64,000 nucleotides of DNA from Rhabdothermincola salaria (GCF_021246445.1 NZ_JAJQXW010000001.1:1568168-1632167), one strand, 5' to 3'. Positions 8,644 to 17,575 are shown, counted from the first letter of the stretch. Made by a program: numbers and translations. Notes: generated by a model from the letters alone, not told the origin.

Positions 8644-9102
8644 GTGAGCCGCCGCGATGACCTGCGCGAGATCGAGTGGTCCCTGCGCCAGGTGGGGCGC
8701 ATCGGCCGCAGCCGCCAGGCTGCCCGCGTGCGCGCCGAGGTCTCGGGGGTGGAGCTCTCCAACCCCGCCGCGGCCATCCTCTCCGCCCTCCACCAGCACG
8801 GGCCCATGCGCTCCGCCGCGCTGGCCGAGGCCGCCGACACCGAGGCTCCCCTGGTGAGCCGGGAGCTGCGCACGCTCGCCGAGCGTGGCTTCGTCACCAA
8901 CGAGACCGACCCGACCGATGGTCGGGCCCGGATCATCGCCCTCACCGACGAGGGCCGCACCGCCTACCGGACGTTCCGAGCCGCCACCGACAAGATCGCT
9001 GCCGACGCGTTCCGGAGCTGGGACAGCGAGGACCTCGAGGTCCTGGCCGGGCTGCTGCGGCGGGTGGTGCAGGACTTCGCCCGGTCCCCCACCACCCGCT
9101 GA
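8644..9102 (+). CDS. MarR family transcriptional regulator
   Basis: A 152-residue winged-helix repressor. It has an N-terminal dimerisation helix, a helix-turn-helix (AALAEAADTEAPLVSRELRTL), and a wing with the DPTDGRARIIALTDEGR signature of MarR proteins. It binds a palindrome as a dimer and usually responds to a phenolic or acyl ligand. GTG at 8644 is chosen because TAGTGT lies 8 bases before it, which fits a leaderless mRNA; GTG at 8632 is an alternative. It is divergent from an SDR gene, the usual arrangement for a MarR repressor and its target. Confidence 0.85.
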   Translation: MSRRDDLREIEWSLRQVGRIGRSRQAARVRAEVSGVELSNPAAAILSALHQHGPMRSAALAEAADTEAPLVSRELRTLAERGFVTNETDPTDGRARIIALTDEGRTAYRTFRAATDKIAADAFRSWDSEDLEVLAGLLRRVVQDFARSPTTR

Positions 9103-9124
9103 GCCACCATCGCGGCCGCAGCCG

Positions 9125-9940
9125 CTACGCCAGGGCGCTGAAGTCCACCTGGCCGGTGGTCATGGCCGCGGTGAACCCGGAGTCCACCAACAGGTTCACG
9201 CCGTTGATGAACGAGGCGGCGTCGCTGCCCATGAAGGCCAGCGGCGGGGCCATGTCGGAGGCCACGGCCATGCGGGCCTCGCCCTGCTGGGAGACCGACC
9301 AGTCGATGACCTTGTCGCCCATGGTCTCGCGGAAGTCCTTCATCAGCGGGGTGTCGACCGGGGCCGGGCAGATGCTGTTGGTGCGCACGCCCTTGGCCAT
9401 CGTGTGCTTGGCGTTGCGCATGGTGAACACCTGCATGCACATCTTGGAGAAGGCGTAGACGTCGCCGATCGTGTCGGGGTGGTCGTCGCACCACTGCAGG
9501 AAGGCATCCCAGTCCTCGATGTCGAGGAGCTCGTTGATCTCGCCGACCTGGTTGGGCCAACCGTTGCCGGCCATCGAGGCGGTGTACACGATGGTGCCAC
9601 CCGACGGGATGCGGTCGATGAGCTTCTCGGCCAGGCGGCGCGAGGCCAGCACGTTGACGGCCATGCAGGTGCGCACCCCGGCGTTGGCAGCCACGCCGGC
9701 GTTCGAGAACAGCACGTCGATGCGACCGTCGATCTGGTCGCAGGCGGCGTCGATGCTGGCCGGGTCGGCCAGGTTGACCTCGACGTAGGCGTCGATGGGG
9801 CCCTCGGGCTTCTTGATGTCGAGCACGGTGATGTGCTCGGCGCCGAGCTCGCGCAGCAGCTCGACCAGCGCGGCACCGATGCCGGTGGCACCGCCGGTGA
9901 CGACGACGCGCTTGCCCTCGTAGTTGAACAGGTCCGACAT
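9125..9940 (-). CDS. SDR family oxidoreductase (3-alpha-hydroxysteroid / coniferyl-alcohol dehydrogenase type)
   Basis: A 271-residue SDR with TGGATGIG at 15-22, a shortened N-terminal half (no alpha-D insertion; LDIKKPEG directly follows beta-2) and YAFSKM with Tyr162 and Lys166. The VLDIKKP block and the late WPNQVGEI-type loop match the 3-alpha-hydroxysteroid dehydrogenase / coniferyl-alcohol dehydrogenase subfamily, so a steroid-like or aromatic alcohol is plausible but unproved. It is convergent with the MarR gene and divergent from the TauD dioxygenase gene. Confidence 0.85.
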   Translation of the reverse strand: MSDLFNYEGKRVVVTGGATGIGAALVELLRELGAEHITVLDIKKPEGPIDAYVEVNLADPASIDAACDQIDGRIDVLFSNAGVAANAGVRTCMAVNVLASRRLAEKLIDRIPSGGTIVYTASMAGNGWPNQVGEINELLDIEDWDAFLQWCDDHPDTIGDVYAFSKMCMQVFTMRNAKHTMAKGVRTNSICPAPVDTPLMKDFRETMGDKVIDWSVSQQGEARMAVASDMAPPLAFMGSDAASFINGVNLLVDSGFTAAMTTGQVDFSALA

Positions 9941-10168
9941 GGGTGATCTCCCCCGAAACGAGCGTTAGGTCCGCCTCGAACCTACTCCACTCCCCGTGCC
10001 CGCCCTCATCACGCTTCTCGCATGACGTCGGCGCACCAGGAGTCGTCGAAGTCATGCACGTTCTCGCCTCTCTCGGTTCCCGCACGAGCCGTTCGATGGG
10101 ATGCCCGGCCGGGCTCGTGCCAACATCGGCGAACGGCCGGACGTGCGCCCGGTCCCGGGGAGGCGACG

Positions 10169-10987
10169 ATGGAGATCATGAGGCTGGGTGCCGCGCTCGG
10201 CGCCGAGGTGCGAGGCATCGATTTCGACCACCTCCTCGACCCCGAGACCCTGGACGGCGTGCACCAGGCTCTCCTCGACCACCAGGTGCTGCTGGTGAAA
10301 GCCCCCACCATGACGCCCGACCAGCACATGGCTCTCGGGCGCCAGCTGGGGGAGATCGAGGTCCACGCCTTCTTCCCGAACCTGGGGCCCGGCTACGAAC
10401 AGGTCAGCGTGCTCGATTCCGAGGAGGGCACCACGGCGTCGATGTGGCACACCGACGAGACCTTCCTCGAGCACCCGCCCATGGGCACGCTCACCCACGC
10501 CAAGCTCCTCCCGGAGGTGGGCGGCGACACCATGTTCGCCTCCAGCACTGCGGCGTACGCCGCGCTCTCGGCGCCCATGAAGCGCTACCTCGAAGGGCTC
10601 ACCGCGGTGCACGACCTGAGCCGCATCAGCGAGCTGCGCTACCGGTTCGGATCGGCCTCGGCGGCCGACTACTCGGCCGCGGTGGCCGACGAGCGCCGGC
10701 ACGCCCACCCGATCGTGCGCACCCACCCCGAGACCGGGGCGCCGGGCCTGTTCGTGAACCCCACCTACACCCGCCACGTCGTGGGCCTGCCCCCCGACGA
10801 GAGCGACATGCTCCTGGCGTACCTGTACCGCCACACGACCAAGGAGCCCTTCACCTACCGCCACCGTTGGGAGGAGGGCGACCTGTTGATCTGGGACAAC
10901 CGGGCCACCATGCACATGGTCCTGGCCGACTTCGGCGGGCGCCGTCTCATGTACCGGGTGTCGGTGGTCGGCACCCACGAGCGCTGA
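10169..10987 (+). CDS. TauD/TfdA family 2-oxoglutarate dioxygenase
   Basis: A 272-residue Fe(II)/2-oxoglutarate-dependent dioxygenase. The metal triad is visible: His94 and Asp96 in WHTDETF and His249 in ATMHMV. Arg263 is positioned to bind 2-oxoglutarate. The family hydroxylates substrates such as taurine, alkylsulfates, phenoxyacetates or carnitine precursors; the substrate here is open. The ATG at 10169 is preceded by GGGGAGG; the frame extends to 10022 but the upstream part is non-homologous. It leads a same-strand block with an EthD-like protein and an old-yellow-enzyme reductase. Confidence 0.9.
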   Translation: MEIMRLGAALGAEVRGIDFDHLLDPETLDGVHQALLDHQVLLVKAPTMTPDQHMALGRQLGEIEVHAFFPNLGPGYEQVSVLDSEEGTTASMWHTDETFLEHPPMGTLTHAKLLPEVGGDTMFASSTAAYAALSAPMKRYLEGLTAVHDLSRISELRYRFGSASAADYSAAVADERRHAHPIVRTHPETGAPGLFVNPTYTRHVVGLPPDESDMLLAYLYRHTTKEPFTYRHRWEEGDLLIWDNRATMHMVLADFGGRRLMYRVSVVGTHER

Positions 10988-11146
10988 CACGCGCCCCACC
11001 GGGATCCAGGGTCGTCGCCGGACCGGCCCGACCGAGCGACGGGCCACACCGGGCGACCCGCGACCGGGACGGAGCCGGACCTCCGCCGGGCCCGACTACG
11101 GTCCGGGGCCGTACCAGGTCGCAGAAGTGCACAACGGGGGAATCCG

Positions 11147-11968
11147 ATGGCTTATCCGCTCGACGTCGGTGGCGTGAACGACTACCCGGTGAAGGTGGGC
11201 AGCATGTTGCTCACCATGGTCGACCCCAACAAGGGGTTCGAGAAGGCCTACAACCGCTGGTACGAGCGCGACCACTTCTACGCCGGTTGCCTGACCGGGC
11301 CGTACCAGCTGGCCGGCAGCCGTTGGGTGGCACCTCGCCGGCTCAAGGACCTGCGCTGGCCCGAGGGCGACGAGACCATCGCCTCGCCCACCGACGCCGG
11401 CTCGTACGTGGCCATCTACTGGGTCGAAGAGGGCCACCACCAGGACTGGAACGACTGGGCCCAGGAGCAGGTCACCTGGCTGTACTCCAACGGCCGGGGC
11501 TTCGCCGAGCGCACCCACACCCACACGGTGCTCTACGACTACGTCGACACCGACTACCGCGACGACGACCCGGTCCCCATGCTGGTGGCCCTCGACGCCG
11601 CCTACGACGGCATCGTCGTCGTCTGGTTCGACGGCCGCGACGGCACCGAGGCCCCCGACCTGCTCAGCGGTCTGCGCGCCGAGGCCCTGCCCGCCCTCCT
11701 CGACGGGGGACCCATCGAGATGGCCACCTCGTTCCGGCCCAACCCCAACCCGGCCAAGGACCAGCCCATGGACCTCGGCACTCCGGCCGGCGGGCCCGAG
11801 CGCCTGTGCCAGATCCTGTTCGTGCGCGGCGACGTGACCGACTGCCTCGAACGCGTCCGGGCCTACACCGACGCCGTCGAGGCCGCCGGCCTGGCCGACA
11901 CCCGTCTGGTGGCGCCGTTCCTGCGCACCGCGCTCGGCACCGACACCTACACCGACGAGCTCTGGTAG
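11147..11968 (+). CDS. Conserved protein with EthD-like alpha/beta-barrel repeats
   Basis: A 273-residue cytosolic protein. The N-terminal half (MLLTMVDPNKGFEKAYNRWY-ERDHFYAG) resembles the dimeric alpha/beta-barrel (ferredoxin-like) fold of EthD and antibiotic monooxygenases, with the NRWYERDH motif in the place of the usual YxxxH. A second similar unit seems to begin near residue 215 (CQILFVRGDVTDCLERV). Function unknown. The start is ATG with GGGGGAA upstream. It is 17 bp before the OYE gene and so probably cotranscribed, which suggests a role in the same degradation route. Confidence 0.65.
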   Translation: MAYPLDVGGVNDYPVKVGSMLLTMVDPNKGFEKAYNRWYERDHFYAGCLTGPYQLAGSRWVAPRRLKDLRWPEGDETIASPTDAGSYVAIYWVEEGHHQDWNDWAQEQVTWLYSNGRGFAERTHTHTVLYDYVDTDYRDDDPVPMLVALDAAYDGIVVVWFDGRDGTEAPDLLSGLRAEALPALLDGGPIEMATSFRPNPNPAKDQPMDLGTPAGGPERLCQILFVRGDVTDCLERVRAYTDAVEAAGLADTRLVAPFLRTALGTDTYTDELW

Positions 11969-11984
11969 CTCGCCACCTGACCTC

Positions 11985-13223
11985 ATGACCGACACCACCC
12001 CCGACCGTCCGGTCACCGCCACGCCGCCGGACCCGTTCGCCCCCGCCACGCTGGGACCGCTCTCGCTGCGCAACCGCGTCGTGAAGGCCGCCACCTTCGA
12101 GGGGGTCGTCCCCGAGGCCCTGGTCACCGACGAGCTGGTCGAGTTCCACCGTCGGCCGGCCGCCGGCGGGGTGGGCATGACCACCGTCGCCTACCTGGCC
12201 GTCTCCCCGGAGGGCCGCACCCACGCCGAGTGCATCTGGCTGCGACCCGAGGCGGTGCCCGGCCTCGCCCGGCTGGCCGATGTCGTCCATGCCGAGGGGG
12301 CCAAGGTCTCGGCGCAGATCGGCCACGCCGGGCCGGTGGCCAACGCCAAGAGCAACCGGGCCACGGCCCTGGCCCCGAGCCGGTCGTTCAACCCGGTGTC
12401 GATGAAGGTCACCCGGGCCGTCACCGACGACGACATCACCCGCATCACCCTCGACTACCAGCGCGGGGCGCGGCTGGTCGCCGAGGCCGGCTTCGACGCC
12501 ATCGAGATCCACCTGGCCCACAACTACCTGCTGTCGTCGTTCCTCTCGCCCAAGTTCAACAAGCGCACCGATCGCTGGGGAGGCAGCCTCGAGAACCGGG
12601 CCCGCTTCGCCCGCCAGGTGGTGCGAGCCGTGCGCGAGGCGGTCGGCGATGGGCTCGCGGTCACCGCCAAGGTCAGCCTCGACGACGGCGTCCCGGGCGG
12701 GTTCCGGCTGCCCGAGAGCGCGGAGTTCTCCCGGATGCTCGAGGAGGACGGCTGCCTCGATGCGCTCGAGCTCACCGGCGGCAGCTCGCTCGCCAACCCG
12801 ATGTACCTCTTCCGGGGCGACGCCCCGCGTGAGGACTTCGCCGCCACCCTGCCCCCCCTCCAGCGCTTCGGCTTCAAGCTCATCGCCGGCAAGATGATGC
12901 CGGCCTACCCCTTCGAGGAGGCGTACTTCCTCGGCAAGGCCCGCCAGGTGCGCGATGCGGTCGACATGCCGCTCATCCTGCTCGGGGGCATCAACACCCG
13001 GGCGACCATCGAGAGGGCCATGGCCGAGGGGTTCCAGTTCGTGGCCATGGGACGGGCGCTGCTACGCGAACCGGACCTGCTGGCCCGCATGCAGTCCGGC
13101 GACCAGCTGGAGGGGAACTGCATCCACTGCAACCGGTGCATGCCGTCGATCTACAGCGGCAGCCGCTGCGTGCTCGACCACCCCGAGCCCATCGTCGTGC
13201 CCGCCGCCCACACCATCAGGTAG
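11985..13223 (+). CDS. NADH:flavin oxidoreductase (old yellow enzyme family)
   Basis: A 412-residue FMN TIM-barrel ene-reductase. Features are the N-terminal LGPLSLRNRVVKAATFEG, IEIHLAHNYLLSSFLSPKFNKRTDRWGGSLENR-type core (positions about 12493-12600), and the LGGINTRATIERAM phosphate-binding segment. The C-terminal tail has CIHCNRCMPSIYSGSRC. The Cys-rich tail resembles the start of the iron-sulfur region of 2,4-dienoyl-CoA reductase-type enzymes, but the second (FAD/NADH) half is absent. It should reduce C=C bonds of enones or enoyl compounds. Confidence 0.85.
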   Translation: MTDTTPDRPVTATPPDPFAPATLGPLSLRNRVVKAATFEGVVPEALVTDELVEFHRRPAAGGVGMTTVAYLAVSPEGRTHAECIWLRPEAVPGLARLADVVHAEGAKVSAQIGHAGPVANAKSNRATALAPSRSFNPVSMKVTRAVTDDDITRITLDYQRGARLVAEAGFDAIEIHLAHNYLLSSFLSPKFNKRTDRWGGSLENRARFARQVVRAVREAVGDGLAVTAKVSLDDGVPGGFRLPESAEFSRMLEEDGCLDALELTGGSSLANPMYLFRGDAPREDFAATLPPLQRFGFKLIAGKMMPAYPFEEAYFLGKARQVRDAVDMPLILLGGINTRATIERAMAEGFQFVAMGRALLREPDLLARMQSGDQLEGNCIHCNRCMPSIYSGSRCVLDHPEPIVVPAAHTIR

Positions 13224-13386
13224 CCAGCCGCGCTCGAGGCCCGGCGCCCGTTGGCCGAGCCCCAACCTCCTCCCGAGCCCATGGGCGAAGCTGTCAGGAG
13301 AGAGCGTCGAGGGGTGACGCCCTGTCCCGACAGCTACGCGGGGACCGGCGGGGGCACAGGGAGCGCTGGAACGGAGGGTGACCGCG

Positions 13387-13833
13387 TCACTGGCGACGCA
13401 GGTCGGCCACCAGCCGTTCGAGCCCGGCCGCCAGGGCGTCCATGTCGTCATCGGTCCAGTCGCGGAGCTGACGGGCCAGCATCGTCTCGTTGGCCTCCCG
13501 CAGCCGCCGGTGGGCCGCCCGCCCGTCGGGCGTGGCGGCCAGCACCCACGACCGGCCGTCGTCGGGGTGCGCCCGGCGTTCGAGGTACCCGGCATCCTCG
13601 AGGACCTTCACCTGCCGGCTCAGGGCGTTGGGCGCCATGTGGCTGCGGCGGCCCAGCTCGCCCACGCCGAGGGGACCGTCGGCCACCAGTCGGCCGAGGA
13701 CCGAGAAGGCGGGGAAGTTGAGCGAGACCCCGGCCCGCTCGGCGTGCAGGGCGTCGAGCTTGCGGCTCCGGGTGAACCGGGCGAGAGCGCTGATGGACTC
13801 GTTGAGCCGACGGCGGCTGGCGGGGGACGACAT
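13387..13833 (-). CDS. MarR family transcriptional regulator
   Basis: A 148-residue winged-helix regulator. The HTH is in LGVGELGRRSHMAPNALSRQ and the wing in RRAHPDDGRSWVLAATPDGR. It is divergent from the acyl-CoA dehydrogenase gene. Two perfect palindromes in the 54-bp gap (13837-13851 and 13853-13865) are obvious binding sites, so it likely represses both itself and the dehydrogenase operon. TAGGCT lies 8 bases before the ATG, which fits leaderless translation. Confidence 0.9.
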   Translation of the reverse strand: MSSPASRRRLNESISALARFTRSRKLDALHAERAGVSLNFPAFSVLGRLVADGPLGVGELGRRSHMAPNALSRQVKVLEDAGYLERRAHPDDGRSWVLAATPDGRAAHRRLREANETMLARQLRDWTDDDMDALAAGLERLVADLRRQ

Positions 13834-13836
13834 CGG

Positions 13837-13865
13837 GACCTAGCCTAGGTCCTTCACATTGTGAA
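13837..13865. promoter_or_regulatory. Two adjacent palindromes between marR and acyl-CoA dehydrogenase
   Basis: The first dyad, GACCTAG-C-CTAGGTC, spans 13837-13851. The second, TTCACA-T-TGTGAA, spans 13853-13865. Both have perfect arms around one central base. The first dyad contains TAGCCT reading right and TAGGCT reading left, so it may supply the -10 box of both divergent promoters. The second lies where the dehydrogenase transcript would begin. A MarR dimer bound to either would block both genes. Confidence 0.65.
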
Positions 13866-13887
13866 CGACTTCTAGGGGGCAGAGGCG

Positions 13888-15192
13888 ATGGCATGGGACT
13901 TCTCGACCGATCCGGAGTTCCAGGAGGAGCTCGACTGGATCCGTGAGGTGGTGGTCGAGCAGATCCAGCCCCTCGACCTGGTGAAGGGCCAGATGAGCAA
14001 GGAGGCCTGGAAGCGGGCCACCGACCCCATCAAGGCCGAGGTCAAGGAGCGGGGCCTGTGGGCCGCCCACCTCGATCCCGAGCTCGGGGGCCAGGGTCTC
14101 GGCCAGGTGAAGCTGGCGTTGATGCACGAGATCCTCGGCCGCACCGGAAGCGCGCCGGCGCTGTTCGGCAACCAGGCCCCCGACTCGGGCAACAGCGAGC
14201 TGCTGGCCATCGGCGCCGACGACGAGCAGAAGGAGCGCTGGCTGTGGCCCCTGCTGGCCGGCGACATGACCTCCAGCTTCTCGCTCACCGAGCCGCACAC
14301 CGCCGGATCCGACCCCACCGGCATCAGCACCCGGGCCGTGCTCGACGGCGACGAGTGGGTCATCGACGGCCACAAGTGGTACGCCTCCAACGCATCGGTC
14401 GCCGACTTCGTCCTGGCCATGGTGGTCACCGACCCCGACGCCGGGCCCCATCGCCGGGCCTCGATGATCCTCATCGAGCGCGACACCCCGGGCATGAACA
14501 TCGTGCGCGACATCGGCACCATGGACCACCCCCACCCCTATCCCGGCGACCACCACCTGGGCGGCCACGCCGAGATCATCTTCGAGGGCTGCCGCGTGCC
14601 CAAGGGCAACCTCATCGGCCAACCCGGGGAGGGGTTCCTGCTGGCCCAGAAGCGCCTGTCCGGCGGTCGCATCCACCACGCCATGCGTTGGATCGGCACC
14701 TGCCAGCGGGCCTTCGACATGATGTGCGAGCGGGCCATCTCCCGCCAGATGGGCGGGCGACCCATGTCCGACAAGCAGTTCGTGCAGGACTTCATCGCCT
14801 CCTCGGCCACCGAGATCCAGGCGGCGCGCCTGCTCACCCTGCACGCGGCCTGGCACTGGGACACCTACGGCGGCTCCGCGTCGCGGGTCCAGATCGCCCA
14901 GATCAAGTGGTGGGGGGCCCAGGTCCTCTACAACGTCATCGACCGGGCCATCCAGGTCCACGGTGCCCTCGGGTACTCCACCGACCTGCCCCTCGAGCGG
15001 ATGTACCGCACCGCCCGCAACTTCCGGCTCTCCGACGGCGCCGACGAGGTGCACAAGTCCTTCATCGCCCGCAAGGTCCTCAAGGACTACAGCCCTGTCG
15101 AGGGCTACCCGACCGAGCACGTCCCCACCCGCACCGCCGAGGCCCAGGCCCGCTTCGCCGAGTACCTCGACCTGGCCGAGGCCAACCTGTGA
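13888..15192 (+). CDS. Acyl-CoA dehydrogenase family protein
   Basis: A 434-residue FAD-dependent acyl-CoA dehydrogenase. It has the SFSLTEPHTAGSDPTG signature and the late QVHGALGYSTDLPLERMYR signature. Length and layout resemble the ACAD10/11-like branch rather than short-chain enzymes. It should introduce the 2,3 double bond in an acyl-CoA and pass electrons to ETF. AGGGGGCAGAGG precedes the ATG. Its TGA overlaps the GTG of the kinase-like gene, matching the ACAD11 arrangement where both are fused in animals. Confidence 0.9.
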   Translation: MAWDFSTDPEFQEELDWIREVVVEQIQPLDLVKGQMSKEAWKRATDPIKAEVKERGLWAAHLDPELGGQGLGQVKLALMHEILGRTGSAPALFGNQAPDSGNSELLAIGADDEQKERWLWPLLAGDMTSSFSLTEPHTAGSDPTGISTRAVLDGDEWVIDGHKWYASNASVADFVLAMVVTDPDAGPHRRASMILIERDTPGMNIVRDIGTMDHPHPYPGDHHLGGHAEIIFEGCRVPKGNLIGQPGEGFLLAQKRLSGGRIHHAMRWIGTCQRAFDMMCERAISRQMGGRPMSDKQFVQDFIASSATEIQAARLLTLHAAWHWDTYGGSASRVQIAQIKWWGAQVLYNVIDRAIQVHGALGYSTDLPLERMYRTARNFRLSDGADEVHKSFIARKVLKDYSPVEGYPTEHVPTRTAEAQARFAEYLDLAEANL

Positions 15193-16250
15193 GCGCCGAC
15201 GCGTTCCCGGTCGAGGAGGCGGTGCCGGCCGACCGGCTGACGGCATGGGTGCGCGCCAACGTGCCCGAGGCGTCAGGACCCCTCGTCATCGACCACCTCT
15301 CGGGCGGGTCGTCGAACCTCACCTTCCGGGTGCGTGACGACGCCAACGACTGGGTGCTGCGGCGACCTCCGCTCGGCCGGCTGCTGGCCACCGCCAACGA
15401 CATGGGGCGCGAGTTCACCGTGCAGCAAGCCCTCGTGGGCACCGACGTGCCGGTGGCCGCCCCGGTGGCCCGGTGCGACGACACCGACGTCATCGGTGCG
15501 CCCTTCTACCTCATGCAACGCCTCGACGGCATCGTCTACGACGACGCCGACGCGGTGGCCCACCTCGACGTCGACGACGCCGCCGCCGCCACCGACGAGC
15601 TGGTCGACGTGCTGGCCCGCCTGCACGCGGTCGACTACGAGGCCGTCGGGCTGGGCGGGTTCGGCAAGCCGCAGGGCTTCCTGGCCCGCCAGGTGAAGCG
15701 CTGGACCACCCAGTGGGAAGCCGCCAAGCAACGTGATCTGCCGGCCGTCGACGAGGCCCTGCGCCGTCTGGCGGAGGCCGTCCCGGCCGAGGCCGGCGCG
15801 GCCGTCGTGCACGGCGACTACAGCTTCAACAACACCATGTGGGCACGAGACGAGCCCCGCCGGATGGTGGGGGTGCTCGACTGGGAGATGTCCACCCTCG
15901 GCGATCCGCTCACCGACGTCGGCATGGTGGTCATGTACTGGGGCGAGATGGGCGAGCTGCTGTGGCGCCAGCGGGCGCCGCAGCCCCATCGCCTCAACCC
16001 GGGCTTCCCGTCGGCCGACCGCCTCATCGAGCGCTACGCCTCCACCAGCGGTCGCCAGGTCGACGAGATCGACGTCTACTGCGTGCTGGCGGCCACCAAG
16101 ATGGCCGCCATCATCGCCGGGAGCCAGGCCCGCCTGGCCGCCACCGACCCCGACCGGGCGGCCGCCATCGCCCCCACCATCGAGGCCGTGGCCCAGATCG
16201 CCCTCGACCGGGCGAACGCCTCGTCGATCCCCGCCCTCCGGGGTCGCTGA
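15189..16250 (+). CDS. Phosphotransferase family protein (APH-like, ACAD10/11 N-domain type)
   Basis: A 353-residue aminoglycoside-phosphotransferase/choline-kinase fold protein. SGGSSNLTF is the Gly loop, VLRRPP holds the ATP-site Lys/Arg region, VHGDYSFNN is the catalytic loop, and VLDWEMSTLGDPLTDVG holds the metal-binding Asp. In animals this domain is fused to acyl-CoA dehydrogenase in ACAD10/11 and phosphorylates 4-hydroxyacyl-CoA before dehydration. The GTGA overlap with the dehydrogenase gene strongly suggests the same joint role in 4-hydroxy acid or gamma-lactone catabolism. Confidence 0.88.
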   Translation: MSADAFPVEEAVPADRLTAWVRANVPEASGPLVIDHLSGGSSNLTFRVRDDANDWVLRRPPLGRLLATANDMGREFTVQQALVGTDVPVAAPVARCDDTDVIGAPFYLMQRLDGIVYDDADAVAHLDVDDAAAATDELVDVLARLHAVDYEAVGLGGFGKPQGFLARQVKRWTTQWEAAKQRDLPAVDEALRRLAEAVPAEAGAAVVHGDYSFNNTMWARDEPRRMVGVLDWEMSTLGDPLTDVGMVVMYWGEMGELLWRQRAPQPHRLNPGFPSADRLIERYASTSGRQVDEIDVYCVLAATKMAAIIAGSQARLAATDPDRAAAIAPTIEAVAQIALDRANASSIPALRGR

Positions 16251-16286
16251 GCTCGCCCCCGTCCCGACGTCGCTGCTCGCCGCCCG

Positions 16287-17114
16287 TCAGGAGCGGCGGG
16301 CCAGGTCCTCGGCCAGCTTGGGCGCGAACACCCAGCGACCCAGGAAGCGCTCGGCGTCGGGGGAGCTCGCCAACCAGGCGATGGTCTCGGCCGTGGCCTC
16401 TGGGCTGTCGGCGCCGAAGCCGTCGGTGAAGTCCTGGTCGGGGTGCAGGGCCCGACGCCGCTCGGTGACCACGTTGCCGGGGTCCACGTTGAAGGCCCAC
16501 ACGCCACGAGGGGCGTATTCGGCGTTCACGCCGCCGGCGACCCGACCGAGGGCCGCCTTCGAGGCCGCGTAGGCGATGCCCCAGCCGCCCTCGCCGGCGG
16601 GGCCGGGCGGATCGTGGCGGGCCGACCCCGACACCATGTCGACGATCCGGCCGTGGCCGCGCTCGAGCATGCCGGGCAGCACCAGCTGGACGAGCCGGAT
16701 CTGGTAGGCGAAGTTCCCCCGCATCAGGTGGTCGAGGTCGTCCATGCGCAGGTCGGCCAGGCGGTCCATGGTGCCCGGGCCCCGGTAGAGGCCGTTGTTG
16801 ACCAGCACGTCGACCCGACCCCACGCGGCGAGCACGGTCGCGACCGCGGCCTCGACGCTGGCCAGGTCGCAGAAGTCCATGGCGACCGGCAGGGCCCGCC
16901 GGCCGGAAGCCTCGATCTCCGACGCCGTGCGCTCGAGGCTTCCTTCCACCGCCACCGACTCGCCGCCGTGCACCGAGTCGGGCTCGACGCGGCCCTCGCC
17001 CTCGCGCAGGGTGCGAGCCGACACCGCCACGTCGAAGCCGGCCCGGGCCAGGGCCAGCGCTGCCGCCCGGCCGATGCCCCGACTGGCTCCGGTGACGAGC
17101 GCGACGCCGGTCAC
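16287..17114 (-). CDS. SDR family oxidoreductase (paralogue 2)
   Basis: A 275-residue SDR with TGASRGIG at 8-15, NNGLYRGPG in place of NNAG and YAASK (Tyr182, Lys186). It shares the long ARTLREGEGRVEPDSVHGGE insertion and the C-terminal NVDPGNVVTERRRAL block with the gene at 17572-18435, so the two are recent duplicates. It is last in a three-gene operon; its start overlaps the stop of the SnoaL-like gene (ATGA). Substrate unknown. Confidence 0.9.
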   Translation of the reverse strand: MTGVALVTGASRGIGRAAALALARAGFDVAVSARTLREGEGRVEPDSVHGGESVAVEGSLERTASEIEASGRRALPVAMDFCDLASVEAAVATVLAAWGRVDVLVNNGLYRGPGTMDRLADLRMDDLDHLMRGNFAYQIRLVQLVLPGMLERGHGRIVDMVSGSARHDPPGPAGEGGWGIAYAASKAALGRVAGGVNAEYAPRGVWAFNVDPGNVVTERRRALHPDQDFTDGFGADSPEATAETIAWLASSPDAERFLGRWVFAPKLAEDLARRS

Positions 17115-17575
17115 GACACGGCGATCGGTCGGTCCTCGGTGAACTCCACCACCAGATGGCGACGGGCGATGCGCCAGCCGTCGAGCGCCCGCACGAACCG
17201 GTCGAGGTACCGGATGTGCATCACGTAGTCGTAGGGCAGCGTCGTGCCCTCGGGCCCGTCGACGTCGTGGATGTGGTGCGCCAGGCAGTAGGTGACCCCA
17301 TCGGCGGTGTCGCCCTCGATCGTGACCGTGTGGTTGGCCATCACGTGCAAGGTGGTGTGGTAGCGGTCGAGCCCCGCCATGGCCGAGGCGATCGCCTCGG
17401 GACCGACCCGCTCGCGCACCGGCGCCTCCGCCCCCCGCTCGAAGATGCGCAGCTCACCGTCCGGCGTGAACAGGGCCGCCGCCGAGGCAGGGTCGTCGCT
17501 GTCGACGCAGGTGGCGTAGGCGGCGACGAGGTCCTGCAGGGCCAGGCGGTCGAGGAGGAACTGGAGCTCGCTCAC
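17111..17575 (-). CDS. SnoaL-like / nuclear transport factor 2-like protein
   Basis: A 154-residue single-domain NTF2-fold protein. LQDLVAAYATCVDSDDPASAAALFTPDGEL is the typical first helix and turn of the family (about residues 12-42). Members include ketosteroid isomerase, scytalone dehydratase-like enzymes and ring-hydroxylating dioxygenase small subunits. It is placed between two duplicated SDR genes and overlaps both by 4 bases, so it probably acts on the same intermediates, for example as an isomerase or dehydratase. Confidence 0.82.
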   Translation of the reverse strand: MSELQFLLDRLALQDLVAAYATCVDSDDPASAAALFTPDGELRIFERGAEAPVRERVGPEAIASAMAGLDRYHTTLHVMANHTVTIEGDTADGVTYCLAHHIHDVDGPEGTTLPYDYVMHIRYLDRFVRALDGWRIARRHLVVEFTEDRPIAVS

